From NCBI GenBank assembly GCA_964647545.1, contig CAZYHS010000026.1, positions 1 through 20,551 of the forward strand: 20,551 nt of DNA, written 5' to 3'. The translations under genes were made by a program, and so were the position numbers. Source of the stretch: CAZYHS01 sp964647545 (GTDB taxonomy: Bacteria > UBA10199 > GCA-002796325 > 1-14-0-20-49-13). The first letter of the stretch is position 1, and every line of letters starts with the position of its first letter. Positions 1 through 6,947 of the stretch are shown here, in pieces. The notes under the pieces were generated by a model. The model saw nothing but the letters and a program-made list of their open reading frames with translations, did no database searches and was not told where the DNA came from.

Positions 1-15
1 CACTCCAAATTAAAG

Positions 16-21
16 TATAAT
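16..21 (+). promoter_or_regulatory. Possible -10 element upstream of the lipoprotein operon
   Basis: TATAAT at 16-21 matches the sigma-70 -10 consensus exactly. The matching -35 box would fall before base 1, so the promoter cannot be confirmed. It would give a leader of about 95 bases before the first gene at 124. The surrounding sequence is AT-rich, so a chance match is quite possible. Confidence 0.3.
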
Positions 22-39
22 AACTATTAGTATACCGCC

Positions 40-57
40 ACGAACGACATCGTTCGT
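40..57. repeat. Perfect 8-bp inverted repeat in the leader of the lipoprotein operon
   Basis: ACGAACGA (40-47) and TCGTTCGT (50-57) are perfect reverse complements separated by two bases. There is no T-run after it on either strand, so it does not look like an intrinsic terminator. A protein operator or a leader hairpin fits better. It lies 66 bases before the first start codon. Confidence 0.5.
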
Positions 58-123
58 AAAAAGTCTTTACAGCATATCCTGGGCGTGTTAGGGGCGCGTA
101 AAAATTATTTTAAAGGAGCGAAT

Positions 124-747
124 ATGAAGAAACCTATTGCGTTGATTTTATTGTATGTCGTTTTTGTAGTAGGATCGTGTGCAACAGGCGGAGTTGGATA
201 TAGAATGACTAATAAGAACTTGGGCAAAGAAAAGATTGTTGAGTCCAACGGTAAGCGTCCTGATTGGGCAATAGATAAACCAATGTTTGTTGAGAATCAT
301 GTTCTTTACGCAAGTGCCATTTTCTCAGATGCTCCTAATCTTTCCAAAGGACTTATGGTTGCAAATAAACTTGCGCAAACTAAGATTGTTGAATCGATAA
401 GGACTAGGCTGCGCAATGATTTTACATATGCCAGTGAAGGGCTAACTGTTGAACAAGGTGTATTGGAACAAATATTGACCACCACTACCGATGAGATGAT
501 TGTCAGCGGCTTTTTCCAGAATAAACAGTATTACGAGAAGAAAGAGGTCGTCGGGCCTTCTGGTTTTACATATACATATGATTGCTATGCTTTGGCTGAA
601 ATTACCAAAGAAAACTATATGAAGGCTTTGGATGAGTCGTTTGCAAAGAATTCAACCGGAGTTAGTGAAGCTTTCCGTAAAAAAGTTGAAAATCGCCAAA
701 GAGATTTTTTTAGTCATTATGGAAAGATCGTCGCAGATGGAGAGTAG
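124..747 (+). CDS. LPP20-like lipoprotein
   Basis: This encodes a 207-residue predicted lipoprotein. I start it at ATG 124, not at the upstream in-frame GTG 85, because AAAGGAG (112-118) sits directly before it and the N-terminus MKKPIALILLYVVFVVGSC is a lipoprotein signal with the lipobox at VGSC. After it comes an LPP20-type pattern: a PDW motif ('RPDWAIDKP'), a short strand 'LYASAIF', a helix rich in Ala, Lys and Leu ('VANKLAQTKIVESI'), and a closing strand pair ending 'YDCYALAEI'. LPP20 lipoproteins include Helicobacter Lpp20 and FlgP-type proteins and usually sit in the outer membrane. Which one this resembles cannot be told by eye. It is the first gene of a four-gene run, and the next gene starts six bases after its stop. 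Confidence 0.8.
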   Translation: MKKPIALILLYVVFVVGSCATGGVGYRMTNKNLGKEKIVESNGKRPDWAIDKPMFVENHVLYASAIFSDAPNLSKGLMVANKLAQTKIVESIRTRLRNDFTYASEGLTVEQGVLEQILTTTTDEMIVSGFFQNKQYYEKKEVVGPSGFTYTYDCYALAEITKENYMKALDESFAKNSTGVSEAFRKKVENRQRDFFSHYGKIVADGE

Positions 748-753
748 TTGCCA

Positions 754-1717
754 ATGAAGCGATTTTTTTCAATTCTTGTGGCAGTTGCCATGTTAGCAAC
801 AAGCCCGTCCCTGACATTGGCCAAAAGATATCATGAGTGTCGTTCTGACGGTGAGGTGTTGGATATTGCCGCAGATAAAACCGCTGAATGGCGAGACACG
901 CCACATGAAAGGATTGGTGGTTTCGAATACTTTGTGGGATTCTCAACACAGAATAAAAAGATTGAAGATGGGCTAAAGCTTGCCGTAGCCGATGCCAAAA
1001 GATCCGCAGTCGCTTCTCTTGGGGAGTTGCTTCAACCGCAGCATCAACAGGTGTTGGGGCTTGATATTTCGCATATGAATAGTGTGCTTGGTAGTTATGG
1101 TGCCCCCGCATTGATTCGCCGGATGGAGCAAGTTGATTGGTTTTTTGAAAAATGGGCTGTAACTTCTTCATGCAAAACATCATTTTATTATAATGTTTGG
1201 GTTAGGCTGAAAATTCCGAGCGGTGAACTTGAGGCAGAAAAACAAAGAGCTGTGGTTTATCTTGAACAGGCTCGTCGGAATGAAATCTCAAAAGAAGGAC
1301 CAGCGTTGCTGCCTGATGCGAATTTATCTGTGAAGCAAGTAATAGAAAAAACAAAGGTTGTTGATAATCTAAATTCTGATGTCTCCAAAATGAATGAGCA
1401 GGTAAATTTCATTGAAAAATTGAAAACAGCAGATGGTAAGCCTGAAAAAATCAAGGGGCCTTGGTATGCAAGCACAGCCTTTTGGGTTGTTACTGGACTT
1501 GTGATTGCTGGTGGTGCAACCGGTGCCTANNNNNNNNNNNNNNNNNNNNNNNNNNNNNNNNNNTTTGGGTCTAAGATCTGGCTCTTCAGGCGGGGCGGTC
1601 GGTGGCTCAGGCGGAATGGCAGGGGGGGGTGGCTCCTCAGGTGGTCAGGCTGGTGGCGGTGGGGCAATATCTGGCTCAGGAAGAATTTTGATTTCAGCGC
1701 CTATGTCTAATTATTAA
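754..1717 (+). CDS. Exported LPP20-like protein with membrane helix and Gly-rich tail (crosses an assembly gap)
   Basis: The start is ATG 754, preceded by GGAGAG (739-744); an in-frame TTG at 748 directly after the previous stop is less likely. The N-terminus MKRFFSILVAVAMLATSPSLTLA is a Sec signal without a lipobox Cys. The middle ('EYFVGFS', then a long Ala/Lys helix, then 'YYNVWVRLKIP') has the same order of elements as the upstream LPP20-like protein. A hydrophobic segment 'FWVVTGLVIAGGATGA' runs into the gap at 1530-1563. After the gap, the frame that continues from upstream gives an improbable Trp/Arg-rich tail. The frame ending at TAA 1715-1717 gives a Gly/Ser-rich tail ('GSSGGAVGGSGGMAGGGG...'), which fits. 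I therefore end the gene at 1717; the true gap length should be a multiple of 3. The final protein length is unknown. Confidence 0.7.
1530..1563. other. Assembly gap (34 N) inside a Gly-rich coding repeat
   Basis: A run of 34 N lies exactly where the protein becomes glycine-rich and the DNA becomes GGT/GGC/TCA-rich. Low-complexity repeats of this kind commonly break assemblies. The run length is not a multiple of 3, so it shifts the reading frame of the gene it interrupts. Confidence 0.95.
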
Positions 1718-1721
1718 AAAT

Positions 1722-2579
1722 ATGAAAATCATAATATTTTTATCATTCTTGATTTCCCTTTTTTTTGTAGGATGTGGCGTTAATAATAATTGGTGTCAGG
1801 TTTCTTTTCCTATGCCGTCGAAGACATTGAACTCTGGAATTAGCACTTTAAGAGCTTATGCCACTTTAGACGGCGCTGAGAAAGAATACGGTCTATTAAT
1901 TGATGTGATAGCAAATACTATTTCAGGCCAAATAGATGACGTGGCGGCCGGTAGTTATACTGTAAATATTTATATTGAGGGGCAAAGTGGACTGAGTGTT
2001 TATAATTGGCCGCTATCTTCGGGCGATGCTTGGGTTCAGGTTGCACGTGGTTCTATTCCGGTTACGGTAATTGACGCAACCGATGTTTCAGTTACCTTTA
2101 CAGAAAATGATTACGAATACCCTGATGCTGATAATGATGGGAATACCAATCTCGAGGAGCTTAGGCTGGGGACTGATCCGTATCAGGCGCAAACTTTTTC
2201 TGATGTTACTTTAGGTGTTTATAGCCGTATTCAACCATCTTGTAATCTTTTTGACTATTTATCAAATCCATTTGTTGATGATTCTGTTGTTGTTAGGCTA
2301 ACGAAAATGCATGTTTTTAATAGTGAGGTTTATGCCACCACAGAGTCTGCTTGGCAGATTGTTGGCGCAGATTCGAACGTGATATTGGAGTTTGGCATGG
2401 AATACAGTGATGCAAGTAATGGTAGAGAAAAAATTATATTTGAGAATGGTATGGAGTGTGAATTTGGGACATATATGCTCTCATCATCGAAAAAATATTC
2501 TAGTGTTGATAATGAAATTGTGATGTTTTGCTCAAATAATAATAAATCTTGTGTTGAACGCTATAGGAGACAACAATAA
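1722..2579 (+). CDS. Lipoprotein with a Ca-binding-type Asp loop
   Basis: This encodes a 285-residue predicted lipoprotein. The N-terminus MKIIIFLSFLISLFFVGCG has a lipobox ending at Cys18. Residues 40-130 are rich in beta strands. Residues 135-146 read DADNDGNTNLEE, followed by LRLGTDP; this is the D-x-D-x-DG-x-x-x-x-E pattern and 'GTDP' ending of thrombospondin type 3 / EF-hand-like calcium loops common in secreted bacterial proteins. The rest of the C-terminal half is not recognised. Four Cys in the last 130 residues could form disulfides. It starts four bases after the previous stop, so it is almost certainly translated from the same mRNA. The function is unknown. Confidence 0.75.
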   Translation: MKIIIFLSFLISLFFVGCGVNNNWCQVSFPMPSKTLNSGISTLRAYATLDGAEKEYGLLIDVIANTISGQIDDVAAGSYTVNIYIEGQSGLSVYNWPLSSGDAWVQVARGSIPVTVIDATDVSVTFTENDYEYPDADNDGNTNLEELRLGTDPYQAQTFSDVTLGVYSRIQPSCNLFDYLSNPFVDDSVVVRLTKMHVFNSEVYATTESAWQIVGADSNVILEFGMEYSDASNGREKIIFENGMECEFGTYMLSSSKKYSSVDNEIVMFCSNNNKSCVERYRRQQ

Positions 2580-2612
2580 TTCTATTTATTGATTAAACAG
2601 ATTGGGTTTTTT

Positions 2613-2828
2613 ATGAAAGTAACATTCATTGCTCTTATTGTGATTTTTGCCGGATGTCAGATGATAACCTGTGCTACTAATCTTGATGGTGCAGGTTATT
2701 TGCCTCTTGTGGATAGGGCTGCCATGATTGGCGTAGCCATTTCTTTGCTAGGATATATTGTGTGTGGAATCTATGATAAGATTCGAGATAAAATAACGAA
2801 ACAAACCACTTTTGGATGTCAGCAATAA
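2613..2828 (+). CDS. Small predicted lipoprotein with a second hydrophobic segment
   Basis: This encodes a 71-residue protein starting MKVTFIALIVIFAGCQ, a compact lipoprotein signal with the lipobox at FAGC. A second hydrophobic stretch, 'AAMIGVAISLLGYIVCGIY', follows at about residues 35-53, then a basic tail. I choose ATG 2613 because it places the signal peptide at the N-terminus; the in-frame TTG 2589 would add eight residues in front. No strong Shine-Dalgarno is seen before 2613, so translation may depend on coupling to the upstream gene 33 bases away. It is the last gene of the + strand run. No family is recognised. Confidence 0.6.
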   Translation: MKVTFIALIVIFAGCQMITCATNLDGAGYLPLVDRAAMIGVAISLLGYIVCGIYDKIRDKITKQTTFGCQQ

Positions 2829-2837
2829 CCAACTAAA

Positions 2838-2859
2838 ATCCCCCGCGCTAGCTGGGGAT
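2838..2859 (-). terminator. Hairpin between convergent genes, possible terminator
   Basis: ATCCCC (2838-2843) pairs with GGGGAT (2854-2859) around a GC-rich loop. Read on the - strand, the stem is followed by a short T-run (GGGGGATTTTAG), so it could end the nucleotidyltransferase transcript. On the + strand the following bases are A/T-mixed, a weaker fit. It lies between two converging genes. Confidence 0.45.
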
Positions 2860-2863
2860 AAAA

Positions 2864-3400
2864 TTATATTTTGAAATTGCCGGCTTTGTCTGGCCACATC
2901 TGTTCCACAACAATTTGGGCGCTTATTTTAAGTTGTTGAACGTTTCCAATAAAATCCAGGCACATTTCATTTGCGATCGTTTTAAATTCGTCAAATGAAA
3001 GCGACTCGTGTTTGATTATGGCGTAAATATCTTCTGGGTCCTGCTTGTAAAATCTCTCCAGTTTCAGTTTCAGCAAATCTCTCGGCGTAACCGATTCAAC
3101 GGTTAAATTTTTTCCTTCAAATACCGTTATTGCCGGCGAATGTGTCAGGTCCACAGTTGAAGCGACGGTTATAATGTCGACATTAATATTATTATCGGTG
3201 CAAAGTTTCTGAAACTCAGCCGCGTCGCCCGTCGATGCTATGTCGATATCTGCTGTTACGCGTTCCCTCATCCCCAACAAAAGAATGGAAGCCCCGCCAA
3301 GTGTCTTTATTTTAAGTTTTTTGCCACTCTTTTGCAGATCATTGTCGATTTTTTGAAAGGCGTTAAGCATGTCTTCGGTTTTGCTTGGTTTGAATTTCAC
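2864..3400 (-). CDS. Nucleotidyltransferase-fold protein (DUF6036/AbiEii-like)
   Basis: This encodes a 178-residue protein starting at GTG 3400, with AGGAGT (3405-3410) at the right distance. The motif 'LGGASILLLGMRERVTADIDI' has the GG(A/S)...R.T.DID pattern of minimal nucleotidyltransferases, where the two Asp bind metal. A later 'RDLLKLKLERFYKQDPEDIYAI' matches the 'K..R....D..D' helix seen in DUF6036-type and AbiEii-type proteins. The start overlaps the stop of the upstream gene as GTGA, so the two are translationally coupled. In AbiE-type systems the nucleotidyltransferase is the toxin and the helix-turn-helix protein is the antitoxin and repressor. This protein is shorter than classical AbiEii, so calling it a toxin is inference. 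Confidence 0.75.
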   Translation of the reverse strand: MKFKPSKTEDMLNAFQKIDNDLQKSGKKLKIKTLGGASILLLGMRERVTADIDIASTGDAAEFQKLCTDNNINVDIITVASTVDLTHSPAITVFEGKNLTVESVTPRDLLKLKLERFYKQDPEDIYAIIKHESLSFDEFKTIANEMCLDFIGNVQQLKISAQIVVEQMWPDKAGNFKI

Positions 3401-3801
3401 TTGGACTCCTTTTGGTAAAATCTTAATTTCGCCAGCTCAAGCTGTGACGGGACGATGTTTCGCTGAATCTGCCAGTCGCCTAGCAGTTTGAATTTTTCCG
3501 CTGCTTCATGGCTTTCATCTAAAAAACGGGCGTCGTCGAGAAGCGCATGAAAAACCGACGGAGGTTTGTGCAGCATGGCAAGCGTCGAGAGTTCCTCAAG
3601 TATTCTTCGTCGTCTTGATTCAATCATTGGAAGGGCTTTGCAGGTGAGTTCATAAAAGACCTTTTTGTTCCTGCAAACTTTTCGGGCAAACCCGTGATAT
3701 ACAAGCCTTTCTATCGCCTCTTGATAGTTCTTAACCTGATCCCGATGGGCTACGCCATTGCGTGCTAGAACGTCAAAAATTCTAAGCGTTTCGATGAACA
3801 T
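3397..3801 (-). CDS. Winged-helix-like partner protein of the nucleotidyltransferase
   Basis: This encodes a 134-residue protein starting at ATG 3801. The N-terminal 75 residues look like a winged helix: a first helix 'IETLRIFDVLARNG', a recognition-type helix 'QEAIERLVYHGFARKV', and a wing 'CRNKKVFYELTCKALPMI'. The second half is helical and basic and is not recognised. It overlaps the next gene by four bases (GTGA). Its promoter carries a perfect palindrome that covers the -10 box and the start codon, so autorepression is likely. No good Shine-Dalgarno precedes the ATG, and the predicted transcription start lies within a few bases of it, which suggests a leaderless mRNA. The pairing with a nucleotidyltransferase suggests an antitoxin/repressor role by analogy with AbiEi, but sequence-level homology is not shown here. 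Confidence 0.65.
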   Translation of the reverse strand: MFIETLRIFDVLARNGVAHRDQVKNYQEAIERLVYHGFARKVCRNKKVFYELTCKALPMIESRRRRILEELSTLAMLHKPPSVFHALLDDARFLDESHEAAEKFKLLGDWQIQRNIVPSQLELAKLRFYQKESK

Positions 3802-3824
3802 ATACCTATATAATACAGGTATAT
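3800..3824. promoter_or_regulatory. Palindromic operator over -10 and start codon
   Basis: ATATACCT (3800-3807) and AGGTATAT (3817-3824) are perfect reverse complements with a nine-base spacer. The palindrome covers the -10 box and the first codon, where a bound repressor would block transcription. The winged-helix-like product of this gene is the obvious candidate ligand (inference). Confidence 0.55.
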
Positions 3825-3838
3825 ATAGCTAAAGTCAA
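3810..3838 (-). promoter_or_regulatory. Sigma-70-type promoter of the winged-helix/nucleotidyltransferase pair
   Basis: On the - strand TTGACT (3833-3838) and TATTAT (3810-3815) are separated by 17 bases, a near-consensus arrangement. Transcription would begin about 3803, essentially at the start codon (3801). That points to a leaderless or almost leaderless transcript. Confidence 0.65.
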
Positions 3839-3856
3839 CTATAAATAGTATAGTTG
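3836..3856. promoter_or_regulatory. Second inverted repeat at the -35 region
   Basis: CAACTAT (3836-3842) and ATAGTTG (3850-3856) are perfect reverse complements spaced by seven bases. The left arm overlaps the -35 box of the promoter at 3810-3838. Its sequence differs from the palindrome over the start codon, so it may bind another factor or simply reflect AT-rich chance. Confidence 0.4.
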
Positions 3857-3878
3857 GTTTGCCTTTGTTTTTAAGAGG

Positions 3879-5249
3879 CTATTTAATTCCAAGCGATTTC
3901 ATTTTTACGTAGAGGGCGGCGCGGGAGATGCCGATCGTCTTGGCCGTGAGAGTTCTATCATTCGAGCATTTTTCAAGGGCACGCTCAATAAACGCCCGTT
4001 CAGCAATCTTCATGTGCCGGTCGTATCCGCCGGCGTTAACGTCAATCTCAGGTTGAACTTCGTGCCTAGTTGCATCTTTTGGCGCGTGAAGAGTTTTTGG
4101 GAGGTCGCTTGGCGCGATAATCTCTCCTGAAGATAGAATTGCGGCGCCGTGAATTACGTTTTCAAGTTCGCGAACGTTTCCGTGCCACGGGTATTTTTTT
4201 ATAATTTCCATGGCTTCTGTGCTGATGGTTTTTGTGCGCCCGCCGTGAGAATATTTCTGCAGAAAGAACGCTGCCAGCTCCGCGATGTCTGACTTGCGAG
4301 CGCGAAGGGGAGGCATTACTAGTTCTACAACTTTCAAACGATAGTAAAGGTCGAGTCTGAAAAGCCCGCGTTCAACAAGCGTTGGAAGGTCCTCGTTCGT
4401 CGCGGCGATGACGCGAAAGTTTGTTTTGACAGGCGAGTTGCTGCCGATTCTCGTGATCTCTTTCTCCTGAATTGCGCGCAAAATTTTTGCCTGCATTTCC
4501 GGTTTTAGTGTGGCGATTTCGTCGAGAAAAATGTCGCCCTCGTCGGCAAGTTCGAACTTGCCGATTTTTCTCATGTGCGCGCCGGTGAACGAGCCGCGCT
4601 CATGGCCGAAAAGTTCCGACTCAAGCAGGTTGTCGGGGATTGCGGCGCAGTTGACGGTGATAAAAGGGCGGCTTCTTGACGGATCGTCGAGCCCGTGAAT
4701 GAAACGTGCGAGCAGCTCTTTGCCGGTTCCTGATTCGCCGGAGATCAAAACGTTCGCACCGTGGCCCTTAAGTTTTGTCGCCTGCTCGATCAGTTCTTTG
4801 ATGACCGGACTTTTTCCAAGTAAAAGCCGCCCGCAAGTGTCGGCCTCTCCTGTGTTTGCCACAAGAGCCTCAAGCCGTCGCTTTGTTTTTATTCCGCCCG
4901 CGATCTTTTTAAGCGAAAAAATGATCTCTTCGATGTCGAACGGTTTGACGATGTAGTCGGCAGCTCCAAGTCGCACGGCTTTTACGATGAGCTTCGGGTC
5001 GCGTTCGGCCGTCAGCATGACGACTTCTATGGAGGACGAAAGTTTTTTGATCTTTTCAAGTCCTTGCGTTCCGGTCGCGTCGGGGAGATTTACGTCCAGC
5101 AGCACGCAATCGAACTCTTTTTCGGAGAGTTTCTTGAGGGTGTCGCCAAGCGTGGAGGCTGTTTCAACGCTGAAATGTTTTGTAAGTTCGTCGCGAACGA
5201 CACCTAAAAGTGTTTCGTCGTCGTCAACGCACAGAACATTGAACTGCAT
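3879..5249 (-). CDS. NtrC-family sigma-54-dependent response regulator
   Basis: This encodes a 456-residue three-domain activator. The receiver domain is at 1-120, with acidic D10-D11, phosphoacceptor D52, T80 and K102. The AAA+ domain follows, with Walker A GESGTGK at 171-177, a GSFTGA loop at 219-224 (one change from the usual GAFTGA that contacts sigma-54), Walker B DIFLDE at 239-244 and the 'RLDLYYRL' arginine-finger region. The C-terminal Fis-type helix-turn-helix is 'LTAKTIGISRAALYVKMKSLGI'. I use ATG 5249, preceded by a GGGGG tract. An in-frame TTG 5273 overlaps the upstream stop and would add eight residues. It follows pilT by 20 bases on the same strand, so it probably shares its mRNA. 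That suggests PilR-like control of pilus or motility genes, but no partner histidine kinase is in the window. Confidence 0.9.
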   Translation of the reverse strand: MQFNVLCVDDDETLLGVVRDELTKHFSVETASTLGDTLKKLSEKEFDCVLLDVNLPDATGTQGLEKIKKLSSSIEVVMLTAERDPKLIVKAVRLGAADYIVKPFDIEEIIFSLKKIAGGIKTKRRLEALVANTGEADTCGRLLLGKSPVIKELIEQATKLKGHGANVLISGESGTGKELLARFIHGLDDPSRSRPFITVNCAAIPDNLLESELFGHERGSFTGAHMRKIGKFELADEGDIFLDEIATLKPEMQAKILRAIQEKEITRIGSNSPVKTNFRVIAATNEDLPTLVERGLFRLDLYYRLKVVELVMPPLRARKSDIAELAAFFLQKYSHGGRTKTISTEAMEIIKKYPWHGNVRELENVIHGAAILSSGEIIAPSDLPKTLHAPKDATRHEVQPEIDVNAGGYDRHMKIAERAFIERALEKCSNDRTLTAKTIGISRAALYVKMKSLGIK

Positions 5250-5269
5250 AAGGCCCCCGTTATTTGGCG

Positions 5270-6343
5270 TCAAGACTGTCTGACTGCTCCGGCCAAGCGC
5301 TTGAATTCTTCCTCGTCGGTCGCAAATGAGGCCGCCATTTCAATGTCAACCGCTTTGTCCTTAACCAACTTTGCTAGCGACTGATTCATTGTGGTCATGC
5401 CGGTAGATTCTTGCCCCATCTGCATTTGCGAATATATCTGATGGGTCTTTCCTTCGCGTATCAGATTGCGGATAGCTGCTGTCGGCGTGAGAATTTCGGT
5501 CGCCAAGGTCAGCCCGCCGTCCGATTTTGGTATGAGCTGCTGGCTTACGACGCCTTCGAGAATAAGTGACATTTCCATTCTGATCTGCGGCTGCTGATGC
5601 GGAGGGAAAACGTCGATTATGCGGTCGATTGTTTGCGTCGCGGTGCTTGTGTGCAGCGTTGCGAAGACCAAGTGCCCCGTTTCGGCAACGGTGATTGCCG
5701 CTTGAATCGTTTCGAGGTCGCGCATTTCGCCGATCATGACGACGTCGGGGTCCTGCCGAAGGATGTATTTCAGAGCGCTGTTAAAGCTCATTGTATCGTA
5801 GCCGACTTCGCGCTGACTGATGAGAGATTTTTTCGGTTCATAAACGTACTCGATAGGATCTTCGATGGTGATGATGTGGGCCGGAACGGTCGAATTGATC
5901 TTTTCGATCATGGCGGCTAGCGTTGTCGATTTGCCGGAGCCGGTCGGGCCGGTTACAAGTACGAGCCCGCGCGGTTTTTCGGTTAGCGACATTACGGCTT
6001 TGGGAAGGCCGAGCTCTTCGGCGCTTCTAATTTTGTAGGGAATCAGCCTGAAAGCGCCGGCGATGGCGCCCATGTTCATCGAGCAGTTTGCCCTGATGCG
6101 CAGGTCTTTGCCGACCCCGAACGAAAAATCGAGTTCCTTTTTGTCGTTAAGCTTTTCTTCCTGCTCTTTGGTGGCCTCTTCGAGGCAGATTCTCTCGGCC
6201 TCTTCGCGGGAGAGGGGCTTTGTGCCGGCGACAGGAACCAGCGCAGAATTGACGCGCGCCAGAGGGGGCATGCCGGATGCAATGTGCAGATCGGTGGCCT
6301 GCATTTGAGCGGCCTTTTCGAGCAGTTGAACTAGGGTTGACAT
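5270..6343 (-). CDS. pilT: Type IV pilus retraction ATPase PilT
   Basis: This encodes a 357-residue secretion-type ATPase of standard PilT length. The PilT N-terminal start 'LLEKAAQMQATDLHIASG' is present. Walker A is GPTGSGKST (132-140), the Asp box includes ED 161-162, Walker B is 'DPDVVMIGEMRD' (198-209) and the His box is 'TGHLVFATLHT' (222-232). 'AIRNLIRE' at 290-297 is the C-terminal motif of PilT needed for retraction in studied members; its presence favours PilT over PilB or PilU. AAGGAG lies just before the ATG. It acts as a cytoplasmic hexamer at the base of the pilus. It is divergent from the pilin-like genes that start at 6531. Confidence 0.93.
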   Translation of the reverse strand: MSTLVQLLEKAAQMQATDLHIASGMPPLARVNSALVPVAGTKPLSREEAERICLEEATKEQEEKLNDKKELDFSFGVGKDLRIRANCSMNMGAIAGAFRLIPYKIRSAEELGLPKAVMSLTEKPRGLVLVTGPTGSGKSTTLAAMIEKINSTVPAHIITIEDPIEYVYEPKKSLISQREVGYDTMSFNSALKYILRQDPDVVMIGEMRDLETIQAAITVAETGHLVFATLHTSTATQTIDRIIDVFPPHQQPQIRMEMSLILEGVVSQQLIPKSDGGLTLATEILTPTAAIRNLIREGKTHQIYSQMQMGQESTGMTTMNQSLAKLVKDKAVDIEMAASFATDEEEFKRLAGAVRQS

Positions 6344-6379
6344 GCGAACTCTCCTTTTTATTGTTAAACGAGCTGCGCG

Positions 6380-6408
6380 AATTTACTTCATTTTATTAAA
6401 ACCTTCAA
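6380..6408 (-). promoter_or_regulatory. Candidate promoter of pilT
   Basis: On the - strand TTGAAG (6403-6408) and TAAATT (6380-6385) are 17 bases apart, each matching four of six consensus bases. Transcription would start about 6373, giving a 30-base leader with the AAGGAG ribosome site. No clear sigma-54 site (TGGC-N8-TTGC type) was seen in the 187-base divergent region. Confidence 0.45.
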
Positions 6409-6530
6409 AGTAAAAAACTTATGGGCTCGGCCTCAAAACAACAGGTCCTCTATGAAAAATCAATTTTCTTGCGCTTTGCCCGCGCCTAAAGCATATAGTG
6501 CCTTTCCAAAACACGGTCGGGAGATGAGCT

Positions 6531-6923
6531 ATGGAACAGGAAGTGATACGCGTAAAAAAGCCGCGCGCGAAGTTCGAATGGATAATAATCATCGTCATTT
6601 TGGTGGCCTCTCTTGTTGTATCTTTCGGCATCTACCGCAAACGCGACGAAGCGGCCAAGGGGCGCCTGATGATATACGAGCTTGCCAATATCAGGCAGGC
6701 GGTCATGATATACCTCAAGCTTAACAGAAATTTACCGCCTTCTCTTGCCGCTCTTGCAAAGCTGAAATTTACTTTTGAGCAGGGAGACCAGCCGCGCGCA
6801 TATTTGCAGAATATCGCCGCCGGCCCCGAAGGAGAATTTATAGATCCGTTCGGGAATTCGTACAGATACGACGCAAGAAGCGGCTGGGTCGCGAGCGCAA
6901 CCGAAGGCTTTGAAAATTATTGA
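6531..6923 (+). CDS. Pilin/GspG-like membrane protein lacking a prepilin leader
   Basis: This encodes a 130-residue protein. One membrane helix lies at about residues 15-34 ('FEWIIIIVILVASLVVSFGIY') after a short basic N-terminus. It leads straight into a pilin-style helix ('AAKGRLMIYELANIRQAVMIYLKLNRNLPPSLAAL') and a small C-terminal domain ('FIDPFGNSYRYDARSGWVASATEGFENY'). The latter resembles the 'DPWGNPY' and 'SAGPDG' parts of GspG-type pseudopilins. The expected prepilin peptidase site (G before F-T-L-I-E) is absent, so it is probably not processed like a pilin. GGGAG precedes the ATG. The next gene, a canonical prepilin, starts 24 bases later. It could be a pilus-assembly accessory protein, but the function is unknown. 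Confidence 0.7.
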   Translation: MEQEVIRVKKPRAKFEWIIIIVILVASLVVSFGIYRKRDEAAKGRLMIYELANIRQAVMIYLKLNRNLPPSLAALAKLKFTFEQGDQPRAYLQNIAAGPEGEFIDPFGNSYRYDARSGWVASATEGFENY

Positions 6924-6947
6924 ACCTGTATTATCGAGGAGAAGAAG

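Noticed and set aside
710..1183. Long open frame on the - strand opposite the first two genes
   Set aside because: The + strand frames have signal peptides, ribosome sites and family-like patterns; the - strand product has none of these and is His/Gln/Arg-rich in the manner of shadow frames.
6494..6499. TATAGT as a -10 box for the pilin-like gene
   Set aside because: The best upstream -35-like word (TTGCGC, 6469-6474) is 19 bases away, which is too weak a combination to support a promoter.
6344..6530. Sigma-54 promoter between pilT and the pilin-like gene
   Set aside because: Expected because of the NtrC-class regulator next door, but no TGGC-N8-TTGC-type site could be found on either strand by eye.
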